DNA of 37,454 nt from Bradyrhizobium sp. 21 (GTDB taxonomy: Bacteria; Pseudomonadota; Alphaproteobacteria; Rhizobiales; Xanthobacteraceae): assembly GCF_023073335.1 (NCBI RefSeq), contig NZ_JADPJG010000006.1, forward strand, positions 239,773-277,226. Reading direction: 5' to 3'. Below the pieces are notes generated by a model, which was not told the origin of the DNA, made no database searches, and saw nothing but the letters and a program-made list of their open reading frames with translations. The translations under genes and the position numbers were made by a program. Positions 30,953-37,454 of the stretch are shown piece by piece. Every line of letters starts with the position of its first letter. Positions within the stretch are counted from its first letter, which is position 1.

Positions 30953-31909
30953 TTAGTGCGAGCAGGTCTCGACCTCGACCGTAACGTGGCTCAGCCCCTT
31001 CAGCCCGGCGAGCCGCCGCTTGTAGACGGCCGGCGGCTTCGGCTGGTCCGACACCACCGAGAGCAGCACCGCGCAATGGCCGGGTCCAACCTGCCACAGA
31101 TGCAGATCGGTGACGCGGTCGTCGCCGATCTCCATCCGCGCGCGGATGGTGCGCTCGAGCTTCTCGTCGGCGCGCACGTCGAGCAGCACCGCGCCCGATG
31201 TCTTGACGAGGCCGAATGCCCAGCTTGCGATCACGGCACTGCCGATCAGGCCGACGGCCGGATCGGCCCAGACCCATCCGGAAGACATGGCGACCGCGAG
31301 CGCGGCGATCGCCAGCACCGAGGTCGCCGCATCCGCCATGACATGGACGTAGGCGGCGCGGAGATTGTTGTCGTGGTGGTGATGGTGATGATCATGGTCG
31401 TGATCATGATGCTCATGATCATCATGGGCATGGCCGTGATGATGGTGATCGTGGCTGCCGCGCAGCAGCCACGCGCTGGCGAGGTTGACGCACAGGCCGA
31501 GGGCGGCGACCGCAATCGCCTCGCCATAGACGATCGGCACCGGCGTGAACAGCCGCAGCACGCTCTCATAGGCGATCTCGACCGCGATCAAACCCAAAAT
31601 GATCGCGCTGGCGAAGGCGGCGAGATCGCCGAACTTGCCGGTGCCGAAGGTGAAATGCGAGTTCCCCAGGTGCCGGCGCGCGAAGCGATAAGCGAACGCG
31701 GCAATCCCCAGCGCCGCCGCGTGCGTGCCCATGTGCCAGCCGTCGGCCAGCAGCGCCATCGAGCCGAACAGCGAGCCGGCGACGATCTCGCCGACCATCA
31801 TGACCAGCGTCAGGACGACCACGAGCCAGGTGCGCCGCTCGTTCTCGTCGTGCTTGTCGCCGAGGAAGGCGTGGTCATGGGTCCATTGTTCGATGGAGTG
31901 GGAATGCAT
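30953..31909 (-). CDS. dmeF: CDF-family Co2+/Ni2+ efflux protein DmeF
   Basis: DmeF exports divalent metals, chiefly cobalt and nickel, across the inner membrane. ATG 31909 follows GGAG and gives 318 residues with six helices. Metal-site residues are His59-x3-His63 (HMGTH, TM2) and His189-x3-Asp193 (HVMAD, TM5). Between helices 4 and 5, residues 153-180 are a His/Asp-rich loop with over fifteen His. The family is often paired with the repressor DmeR, which is absent here. The gene is divergent from chrBA; its promoter is described separately. Confidence 0.93.
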   Translation of the reverse strand: MHSHSIEQWTHDHAFLGDKHDENERRTWLVVVLTLVMMVGEIVAGSLFGSMALLADGWHMGTHAAALGIAAFAYRFARRHLGNSHFTFGTGKFGDLAAFASAIILGLIAVEIAYESVLRLFTPVPIVYGEAIAVAALGLCVNLASAWLLRGSHDHHHHGHAHDDHEHHDHDHDHHHHHHDNNLRAAYVHVMADAATSVLAIAALAVAMSSGWVWADPAVGLIGSAVIASWAFGLVKTSGAVLLDVRADEKLERTIRARMEIGDDRVTDLHLWQVGPGHCAVLLSVVSDQPKPPAVYKRRLAGLKGLSHVTVEVETCSH

Positions 31910-31943
31910 CGAATTCTCCAGAAGATTCAGGCTGTCGGCGGCC

Positions 31944-31972
31944 ATTATAGACGGGCGGAGACCCATTTTCTA
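31944..31972 (-). promoter_or_regulatory. dmeF promoter
   Basis: TAGAAA (31972-31967) and a perfect TATAAT (31949-31944) are spaced by 17 bases on the minus strand. The expected start near 31937 leaves a leader of about 28 bases with GGAG before ATG 31909. The next -35 box on the other strand starts only 38 bases away. Confidence 0.6.
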
Positions 31973-31973
31973 A

Positions 31974-32002
31974 GGCCAATCGTCTTCTATGGCCCAATCG
32001 TC
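31974..32002. promoter_or_regulatory. Direct repeat between the dmeF and chrBA promoters
   Basis: GGCCAATCGTC (31974-31984) and GGCCCAATCGTC (31991-32002) are near-identical, one base longer in the second, with a 17-base period. They lie between the two -35 boxes. A regulator of both genes is a plausible reader. No matching regulator gene is adjacent. Confidence 0.5.
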
Positions 32003-32009
32003 CTGCGGA

Positions 32010-32038
32010 TTGACAGTTCCGCTTTGTTTCGCTGTAAT
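32010..32038 (+). promoter_or_regulatory. chrBA promoter
   Basis: A perfect TTGACA (32010-32015) and TGTAAT (32033-32038) are spaced by 17 bases. The expected start is near 32045, leaving an 80-base leader. The leader contains TGGGGA/TCCCCA arms (32047-32052 and 32064-32069) and a short overlapping reading frame. Confidence 0.65.
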
Positions 32039-32078
32039 CTGCGCCATGGGGATTTGAGCGATCTCCCCACGAGGCGAC

Positions 32079-32171
32079 ATGCCCAAGTATCGCGTCCCGT
32101 TCGGTTTATGCGAGGACGCATCAACATGCCTACGTTCACCACGATATCATCCGATAAACTGGCGCGCCTGA
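32079..32171 (+). other. Possible 30-codon leader reading frame overlapping chrB
   Basis: ATG 32079 is preceded by GAGG at a suitable distance and opens a frame of 30 codons ending TGA at 32169-32171, 46 bases into the chrB gene in another frame. The peptide (MPKYRVPFGLCEDAST...) has two Cys and no recognised function. It could couple or control chrB translation; it could also be chance. Confidence 0.25.
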
Positions 32172-32944
32172 TCGGCACCGCCAACGCGCCTGTCCTGATC
32201 GACGTCCGCACGGAGGAGGATTTTGCCGCCGACCGGCGGCTGATCCCCGGCTCGATCAAGCTCAGCCACGAGACCGTTGCGGAATGGGGCGGCGAGTTCG
32301 CCGGCCGCTCCGCCATCGTCGCCTGCCTGCGCGGCGCCAAGCTCGCGCAGGGCACGGCGGCCTGGCTCAGGCAGCTCGGCGCTGACGCCGAAACCCTGGA
32401 AGACGGCTTCGAGGGCTGGAAGGCGGCCAAGCTGCCGCTGGTCGACGCCCGCAAGCTGCCGCCGCGCGATGCCAAGGGCCGCACCGTCTGGGTGACGCGG
32501 GCACGTCCCAAGGTCGACCGCATCGCCTGTCCCTGGCTGATCCGCCGCTTCGTCGATCCCAACGCGGTGTTCCTGTTCGTGGCGCCGTCCGAGGTGGTCG
32601 CCGTCGGCGAGCGCTTCAACGCCGCCCCGTTCGACATCGAGAACGTATTCTGGAGCCACCGCGGCGAGCTCTGCACCTTCGACGTGATGATCGAAGAGTT
32701 CGGCATTGCCACGCCGTCCCTGCTCCGCCTGGCAACACTGGTGCGCGGGGCCGACACCGCGCGGCCCGACCTGGCGCCGGAAGCACCCGGTCTGCTCGCG
32801 GCCTCGCTCGGGCTGTCGCGGATGTATGACGACGACCTCGAGCAGCTCGAGGCCGGCATGCTGCTCTACGACGCCTTCTACCGCTGGTGCCGCGACGCGA
32901 CGGCCGAGACCCACAACTGGCCGACCAACAAGGTGAAGGCGTAA
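32126..32944 (+). CDS. Rhodanese-ChrB fusion protein (chromate resistance)
   Basis: The 272-residue product from ATG 32126 (GAGGA nine bases upstream) has an N-terminal rhodanese domain of about 100 residues with VLIDVRTEEDFAADRRLIPG and the active Cys in ACLRGAKLAQG. The C-terminal part is a ChrB-type domain: VWVTRARPKVDRIACPWLIR, RFVDPNAVFLFVAP, then ELCTFDVMIEEFGI. ChrB is linked to chromate resistance and sensing in other bacteria. Whether this fusion senses or detoxifies is not known. It overlaps chrA by one base (TAATG), so both are translationally coupled. The open frame extends to 30956 only as an antisense shadow of dmeF. Confidence 0.92.
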   Translation: MPTFTTISSDKLARLIGTANAPVLIDVRTEEDFAADRRLIPGSIKLSHETVAEWGGEFAGRSAIVACLRGAKLAQGTAAWLRQLGADAETLEDGFEGWKAAKLPLVDARKLPPRDAKGRTVWVTRARPKVDRIACPWLIRRFVDPNAVFLFVAPSEVVAVGERFNAAPFDIENVFWSHRGELCTFDVMIEEFGIATPSLLRLATLVRGADTARPDLAPEAPGLLAASLGLSRMYDDDLEQLEAGMLLYDAFYRWCRDATAETHNWPTNKVKA

Positions 32945-34329
32945 TGGATGCACGTCACCTTCAAACGGGAGCTGATGCCGGTCACGGCATCAGCTTCAGT
33001 GAAGCCTTTCGCGTCTGGCTCCGCGTCGCCTCCTTAAGCTTTGGCGGGCCCGCGGGCCAGATCGCGGTGATGCACCGCATCCTGGTCGAGGAGAAGAACT
33101 GGATCTCCGAGGGCCGTTTCCTGCATGCGCTGAATTACTGCATGCTGCTGCCGGGACCGGAGGCGCAGCAGCTCGCGACCTATATTGGCTGGCTGATGCA
33201 CCGCACCGCCGGCGGGCTGATGGCGGGCGGGCTGTTCATCCTGCCCGGCATCATCGCCATCATGGGCTTGAGCTACGTCTATGCCGCCTACGGCAATGTC
33301 AGCTTCGTCGAGGCGCTGTTCTTCGGGTTGAAGGCCGCTGTGCTGGCCATCGTCGTCGAGGCCGTGGTGCGCGTCGGCAAGCGCGCGCTGAAGAACCGCA
33401 TCATGATCGCGCTCGCGGCAATCGCCTTCGTCGCGATCTTCTTCTTCGCCGTCCCCTTCCCGATCATCATCATCGCCGCCGGCGTGATCGGATATATCGG
33501 CGCAAGGCAAGGCCGTCCGGAGTTTGCCCCGGCGGGTCACGGCCCCGGCGCCAGCAGCGCCGTGGTCGACAGCATGCTCGGCGACGCCGTGCCCGAACAT
33601 GTCCGCCCCGACACCGCGCGCGCAATCCGCGTCGGCGCACTCTGGCTCGCGCTCTGGCTGGTGCCGGTGATCGCGCTGTTGCTGGCTCTCGGGCAGGCCA
33701 ACGTCTTCAGCCAGATCGCGCTGTTCTTCTCGAAGATGGCCCTGGTCACCTTCGGCGGCGCCTACGCCGTGCTGGCCTACGTCGCCCAGCAGGCGGTCGA
33801 GCATTATCACTGGCTGAAGCCGCACGAGATGCTGGACGGCCTCGGCATGGCCGAGACCACGCCGGGCCCGCTGATCATGGTGCTCCAGTTCGTGGGTTTC
33901 ATGGCGGCCTACCGCGACGCAAGCGGACTGTCGCCGATGCTTGCGGCCACATTGGGCGGATTGCTCGCGACCTGGGTTACCTTCACGCCCTGCTTCCTCT
34001 GGATCTTCGTCGGCGCGCCCTATATCGAGCGCCTGCGCGGCAACACCGGGCTAGCCGGCGCGCTCAGCGCGATCACCGCTGCGGTGGTCGGCGTGATCCT
34101 CAATCTCTCGATCTGGTTCGCGCTGCACACGCTGTTCCGCGAGACCGTGCCGGTTCACGCCTTCCCGCTGAATTTCGACATGCCGGTGCTGACCAGCGTC
34201 GACGTCCCGGCGCTGCTGCTGTCGATCGCGGCCGCAACGGCGATCTTCCGGTTCAAACTCGGGATGCTGACGGTGCTCGCCGGCAGTTGTGCTGCCGGCG
34301 TGGCATTGCGGATGGTGGGGATGATCTAG
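32944..34329 (+). CDS. chrA: Chromate transporter ChrA
   Basis: ChrA (CHR family) exports chromate from the cytoplasm. ATG 32944 shares its A with the TAA stop of the ChrB-type gene. The 461-residue product has two homologous halves: VASLSFGGPAGQIAVMH with LPGPEAQQLATYIGW in the first, and ALVTFGGAYAVLAYV with TPGPLIMVLQFVGF in the second. About ten or more helices are visible. The two-domain length fits the long-chain CHR group. Same transcript as the ChrB fusion. Confidence 0.96.
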   Translation: MDARHLQTGADAGHGISFSEAFRVWLRVASLSFGGPAGQIAVMHRILVEEKNWISEGRFLHALNYCMLLPGPEAQQLATYIGWLMHRTAGGLMAGGLFILPGIIAIMGLSYVYAAYGNVSFVEALFFGLKAAVLAIVVEAVVRVGKRALKNRIMIALAAIAFVAIFFFAVPFPIIIIAAGVIGYIGARQGRPEFAPAGHGPGASSAVVDSMLGDAVPEHVRPDTARAIRVGALWLALWLVPVIALLLALGQANVFSQIALFFSKMALVTFGGAYAVLAYVAQQAVEHYHWLKPHEMLDGLGMAETTPGPLIMVLQFVGFMAAYRDASGLSPMLAATLGGLLATWVTFTPCFLWIFVGAPYIERLRGNTGLAGALSAITAAVVGVILNLSIWFALHTLFRETVPVHAFPLNFDMPVLTSVDVPALLLSIAAATAIFRFKLGMLTVLAGSCAAGVALRMVGMI

Positions 34330-34380
34330 GAAGTTTGCTCATAGGGTACGCCGCGTCCGGTTTGTTGTCGGAGGCGACGT

Positions 34381-34399
34381 TGCAGCCGACGGGGCTGCA
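34381..34399. terminator. Hairpin after chrA, weak terminator candidate
   Basis: TGCAGCC (34381-34387) pairs with GGCTGCA (34393-34399) around a 5-base loop, about 50 bases after the chrA stop. There is no T-run, so this is only a candidate. Confidence 0.35.
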
Positions 34400-34514
34400 T
34401 CGCGGCTTTGAACTAAGAGGCGCATGGCGTTTTGCCGGCAGATGGCGTTGGATTGATGCAATTTGAACCGTTTGAGCAAGTGGTGGTTTTGCTTTTCTTG
34501 CGCCGCGCGCTGAA

Positions 34515-34613
34515 ATGGCGCTACCCTGTATAGAGATCCTCATCGGCATATTGTTTTGGGCAGCTGTAGCTATTTTGTTGGGTGTGCTTATCGTTGCATT
34601 TTTCGCGCGCTGA
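34515..34613 (+). CDS. Possible 32-residue membrane microprotein
   Basis: The frame encodes MALPCIEILIGILFWAAVAI followed by LLGVLIVAFFAR, one long hydrophobic helix ending in Arg. There is no clear ribosome site before the ATG. It is isolated in a lower-G+C spacer. It may be a real small membrane protein or a chance hydrophobic frame. Confidence 0.25.
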   Translation: MALPCIEILIGILFWAAVAILLGVLIVAFFAR

Positions 34614-34724
34614 CCGTCCGTTGATAGTCAGCTCTGGCTCATAAGCCGTCGGTGATGCCCCAGCGATACGGCTTCCGCCTTGCCCTCCAGAAGCCCTCTA
34701 TGAGCCTTTGCGTTGGTCGCGGCT

Positions 34725-34898
34725 TCAATGCCGGTCCATCCCGGCAATGACGCCAAGAATGCAGCCGCTGAAGAAAGAGGCACTAAGCATCATGAGATTG
34801 GCCCTTGCGCAGGGACCAAGCTTGTCTTGAACATGATCAAATCCGATCAGCCCCGGCAGCGTACAAAATAGAGCGCCGAATGCGGGCCAAAGCGCGTA
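34725..34898 (-). pseudogene. In-frame hydrophobic remnant after the FRG gene stop
   Basis: Directly after the TGA of the FRG gene the same frame continues open for 57 sense codons to a TGA at 34727-34725. The translation (YALWPAFGALFCTLPGLIGF... then MMLSASFFSGCILGVIAGM) has two hydrophobic segments, but no ATG, GTG or TTG start before its middle. It reads like the remains of a small membrane protein whose 5' end was replaced. A chance open frame is quite possible. Confidence 0.3.
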
Positions 34899-36794
34899 TC
34901 ATATATCTCCAGACGCTTCAGAGTGACGATCGCTCTTATCGGTTTCTTTCAAACGATTGCGGACGATATCCTCCACGTGGGCCGTCCAGTCTCGCAGTTC
35001 ATTGTGCCTTTCCTTTTCTCGACTTAGTCGGATCAACAAGTCCTTGAAACTTGATCGTGCAGTAGGAATATCCCCGAGCTGTTCTCTGCAATTGGCAATG
35101 GAGAACAAGGTTTCACTATAGAGGCGACTAACATTGAATGTATGATTGCGCAGCTTCTTCAATCTCGAAATAACAATCTTGAACTGCTCCAAAGATTCCC
35201 GAAAATTGTGCCGCCCGAGCAGAACGTTCGCTCCGTCGTACTGAAGTTTTGCCAATTCAATTTGAGCGTCGTCATCGATTTTCCCATTAAAGCGTTCGAT
35301 GAATCTTTTATATAGTCCAGGTAGATCGTCTTCTTCGTTTGGAAAAGCTCCAAAGTACCCTTGGTGTGCAGCGCAAAGGACCCGAAACGTATCCCGCGAA
35401 GGTGTTGACGCGTGAAGAGCTTCGCATACAGCAATAGCCCGCAGGAACTCTACTCTTGCCTCGATACGACGCCCGAGCTTCATCAAGGTTGTGCCGAGCA
35501 TCCCCAAGGATTTGAGCTCTGTCTCGGCGTCGTTCGCCTTCACTGCCGCTTCGGCAGCAAGACGGTATAGGCGCTCCGCCTCATCCCACAGTTTATATTG
35601 GAAGCATATCTGCGCGATTCTGACGGCCTCAGGCAGTGACGGGACCTCACCGCCAACCGCGATCGCGTCAGCGATTCGATCTGCCTTTTCCTTCGCGTTG
35701 CGTGCAACGTCAGCAACTTTTCCACCGAGTTGTCCAACTTGAAGCTTCTTGACGATTGTATCGTCGCCGTGCCCAAAAAGGTGGATAGCCTTCTCGAATT
35801 CTGCCCAGGGAAGCGCTCCTGCCAATTGAGCCGCAACGATGTCGCGCAACCAGCGGGACGTGAGTGTTCGTTCCAAGTCGTCGTCCGAAATGAGGCTATT
35901 CGGGTCGACCGCAATATCCGACGTTTCATTGCGCGTGTGATCGAAGTAAAAGATTTCGACGTTCCTGCTGCGAGAAAAATCTTCGATCAAAGGTGGACCG
36001 TCCCAAGCTCCCCGTTCTGGCAGGGGGAGATCGGGAAATGCGCTGCGCCAAAGCGGTCGATAAACCAGTGTGTCTGGAATTAGCAGACCAGCTTTCTGTC
36101 TGATGGTGCGAGACGCCTTCGCTATAGCTTCAGGTAGCCTAATCAGTTCGAGCGGCCGAGGGCGCACACCTTGGGCTATTGCGTCTCGATAGTTTTCGAG
36201 ACTTGCTTCAAATTCAGCCGCTATTGAGCACGTAGAAAATAACTGGAGAACCTGGACGGAAGGAAGATATGCCGGGCATCCCGTGAAATTCCAGGCCTTG
36301 ACCGACTCGAACGAGGGAGCACTATCCGGCACAGACCATCTGTACACCACGCCCTGCGATGGCGGACTTGAAAGCTGAAAATAGGGGATGAATTGCGTGC
36401 TACCGCCGCTCGGGCTCCATTGATAGCTAGCGAAGGCTGCTGCGATATCGGGATCGACAGTTACGTCTAGACTTTCAGAATTTAAGCCTGCTTGCTGGCA
36501 CAGGATCTCACCCAGGCCGTATCCAAGCCAAGCGTAGACTAGATGTCGAACGCGCATCCTCATGTCATCGATCGCAGAAATATCGGAGAAGGCTGAGCCT
36601 GATTGCTCGAACCGAACGAATTTGACCGGTTCAACTTGTCTCAAGGACGATCGCTGAATGTCTATCGGCTCCCTCACGCTCTTTCGGTATCCGGAAGGCA
36701 CCAAAGGGCTTCCGTAAGAGCGGACCTGGCCACGATATACGTATCCAGGCCTGTGCTGGCTCCGCAAATTGTTTAGCAGATCGGCAAGGTTCAT
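34899..36794 (-). CDS. FRG-domain protein with C-terminal TPR-like repeats
   Basis: This 631-residue soluble-looking protein starts at ATG 36794, five bases after GAGG. Residues 18-37 (YVYRGQVRSYGSPLVPSGYR) match the FRG-domain start, and residues about 93-126 (GLGEILCQQAGL, SLDVTVDPDIAAAFASYQW) fit its later half. From about 385 to 600, paired helices resemble TPR repeats (LWDEAERLYRLAAEAAVKAN, GRHNFRESLEQFKIVISRLK and others). No signal, membrane segment or enzyme motif I know is visible. Codon use and base composition are less G+C-rich than the flanking chromosome, suggesting transfer. FRG proteins have no settled function; a defence or toxin role is only speculation here. Confidence 0.78.
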   Translation of the reverse strand: MNLADLLNNLRSQHRPGYVYRGQVRSYGSPLVPSGYRKSVREPIDIQRSSLRQVEPVKFVRFEQSGSAFSDISAIDDMRMRVRHLVYAWLGYGLGEILCQQAGLNSESLDVTVDPDIAAAFASYQWSPSGGSTQFIPYFQLSSPPSQGVVYRWSVPDSAPSFESVKAWNFTGCPAYLPSVQVLQLFSTCSIAAEFEASLENYRDAIAQGVRPRPLELIRLPEAIAKASRTIRQKAGLLIPDTLVYRPLWRSAFPDLPLPERGAWDGPPLIEDFSRSRNVEIFYFDHTRNETSDIAVDPNSLISDDDLERTLTSRWLRDIVAAQLAGALPWAEFEKAIHLFGHGDDTIVKKLQVGQLGGKVADVARNAKEKADRIADAIAVGGEVPSLPEAVRIAQICFQYKLWDEAERLYRLAAEAAVKANDAETELKSLGMLGTTLMKLGRRIEARVEFLRAIAVCEALHASTPSRDTFRVLCAAHQGYFGAFPNEEDDLPGLYKRFIERFNGKIDDDAQIELAKLQYDGANVLLGRHNFRESLEQFKIVISRLKKLRNHTFNVSRLYSETLFSIANCREQLGDIPTARSSFKDLLIRLSREKERHNELRDWTAHVEDIVRNRLKETDKSDRHSEASGDI

Positions 36795-37060
36795 CTGACC
36801 TCACTTTGCTTAAAACATCTCGCGTTTCAGCTCGCAACCCGCAAGGCCCAAGCTAGCATCATATGATGCTTCACACGTAAATGGCTTTTACGATGTGAAT
36901 TAGGTCACAGCGCTCAAGCAAATCAAAAGTAGAAGATCAGCTTCAGGCAAATCCGTTCAACTTCCCTTTAGGCTTCCGCAAACCAAGCGGGGCGACTTCC
37001 GCTTTGCCCTCAGAACCTGCCGTTGATGAGTACGCGCCCTTCAGGCAAAAATTCGTCACC
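36795..37060. other. Upstream region of the FRG gene
   Basis: About 265 bases of mixed composition, with A+T-rich sequence around 36875-36960. It holds the two palindromes listed separately. No gene is supported and no convincing paired -35/-10 boxes were found. Confidence 0.5.
36855..36898. promoter_or_regulatory. Two adjacent palindromes upstream of the FRG gene
   Basis: The first is a perfect 16-bp palindrome, AGCATCATATGATGCT (36855-36870), containing a TATGAT -10-like box. The second, directly beside it, joins TCACACGTAAA with TTTACGATGTGA (36871-36898) across 5 bases with one bulged A. They lie about 60-105 bases upstream of ATG 36794, a normal place for an operator. Confidence 0.45.
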
Positions 37061-37375
37061 TACCTCGTCGCACCCTTGCCCGTCGGGCAAAACAGCCGCG
37101 ACATCCGGGCCCGAGACAAGGGGCGGATCGCGATCGTCACGAACCGCGGGCTGGGCAGCGGTGGACGCGACGGCGTCGAGCGTAACAGGCATGCATTTCT
37201 ATCGTGCACGGACCTGCGGGTGCCAGCCGGCGCCCGGCCTTCCCTGCGCCCTTGTTTCCACAAGGGCGATGCGACGAAGCAAAACTCGGGCAGAACAGGC
37301 CGCGAGATCGCAGCCGCACGTCCGCTGTTTGAGGCGTGTATCGGCGCGACGGCTGGTCTTGCCCTACTCCCGCTG
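37061..37375. other. Degenerate dispersed sequence without genes
   Basis: This stretch carries phrases that recur in intergenic parts of this genus (for example CGGGTGCCAGCCGGCGCCCG and a following TTGTTTCCACAAGGGCGATG part). Several short overlapping frames exist on both strands but none has a ribosome site or family features. I read it as non-coding repeat-derived sequence. Confidence 0.5.
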
Positions 37376-37454
37376 TCGTCGCCCGGCTTGACCGGGCGAC
37401 CCAGTACTCCGAGGCAGTCGTGATTGAGGAGACAGGCCGCGGCGTACTGGATGC
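37376..37454. repeat. Dispersed palindromic repeat, cut by the window edge
   Basis: It starts GTCGTCGCCCGGCTTGACCG and runs to the edge at TACTGGATGC. It shares GACCGGGCGA, CCAGTA and GGCCGCGGCGTACTGG with the element at 9691-9793. The other half lies outside. Confidence 0.8.

Larger units (their letters stand above)
34330..34724. other. Spacer after chrA with lower G+C
   Basis: This stretch of about 395 bases has more A+T than the preceding genes. It holds a 7-bp hairpin and a 32-codon hydrophobic reading frame, both listed separately, and nothing else that I can support. No tRNA, integrase or transposase is seen here. It looks like worn or recently arrived sequence. Confidence 0.55.

Noticed and set aside
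30956..32125. Upstream extension of the chrB frame by 390 codons
   Set aside because: It is antisense to dmeF; the strong promoter and ribosome site place the real start at 32126.
34899..34901. Selenocysteine or programmed readthrough at the FRG TGA
   Set aside because: No SECIS-like element or slippery sequence is evident; a relic tail or chance is simpler.
37004..37423. A 139-codon plus-strand frame near the right edge
   Set aside because: It lies across dispersed repeat sequence, overlaps several other frames and has no ribosome site or family features.

Overview
The window is a G+C-rich chromosomal segment from an alphaproteobacterium, most likely Bradyrhizobium or a close relative in the Nitrobacteraceae. 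This rests on the gene order merR-ihfA-fabH-plsX-yceD-CBP3 chaperone, divergent from bamE; a HemB of the magnesium type described in B. japonicum; an LdtR-type MarR regulator; a Bug/TctC binding protein; and several dispersed palindromic repeats of the kind found between genes in this group. No rRNA, tRNA, CRISPR array, integrase or transposase was seen.

Layout. (1) 1-5036: a minus-strand lipid and envelope cluster (CBP3 chaperone, yceD, plsX, fabH, ihfA, merR; merR runs off the left edge), divergent from the lipoprotein gene bamE. (2) 5133-8430: a Tat-exported TctC-type binding protein converging on the proton-pumping pyrophosphatase hppA, with a strong bidirectional terminator between them. 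(3) 8670-14472: a minus-strand housekeeping run glyA-nrdR-ribD-ribE-ribH-nusB-thiL, joined by 1-4 base overlaps or very short gaps from nrdR through nusB. (4) 14740-16965: two small conserved-looking hypothetical genes, ldtR, and a DUF6163-type membrane protein. (5) 17090-20319: hemB, an RDD membrane protein, the N-end-rule transferase bpt and a hypothetical gene, all on the plus strand. (6) 20359-25953: mntH with a manganese-type operator, two MFS transporters, a class III adenylate cyclase and a 62-residue membrane protein. (7) 25976-30858: a chemoreceptor, a Tat-exported cupin, an EamA exporter and an exported lactonase-like metallo-beta-lactamase. (8) 30953-34329: a metal and oxyanion resistance pair, dmeF divergent from rhodanese-chrB/chrA, with back-to-back promoters. 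(9) 34330-37454: a visibly lower-G+C accessory islet holding one FRG-domain/TPR gene, flanked by gene debris and dispersed repeat sequence.

How the genes work together. Region 1 joins acyl-phosphate production (PlsX) and fatty acid initiation (FabH) to outer-membrane assembly (BamE) and bc1 assembly (CBP3). Region 3 holds lumazine and riboflavin synthesis, one-carbon supply and ribonucleotide reductase control. Metal biology recurs: hemB carries an Irr-like dyad over its -10 box, mntH carries Mur-like direct repeats over its -35 box, and dmeF and chrBA appear to share a 38-bp control region.

The candidates I consider most worth testing are the dmeF/chrBA shared operator, the predicted leaderless and Mur-controlled mntH promoter, the Irr-like hemB operator, and the orphan FRG-TPR gene with its nested upstream palindromes. 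I found no convincing multi-gene undescribed system; the FRG gene is the best candidate for unknown biology.
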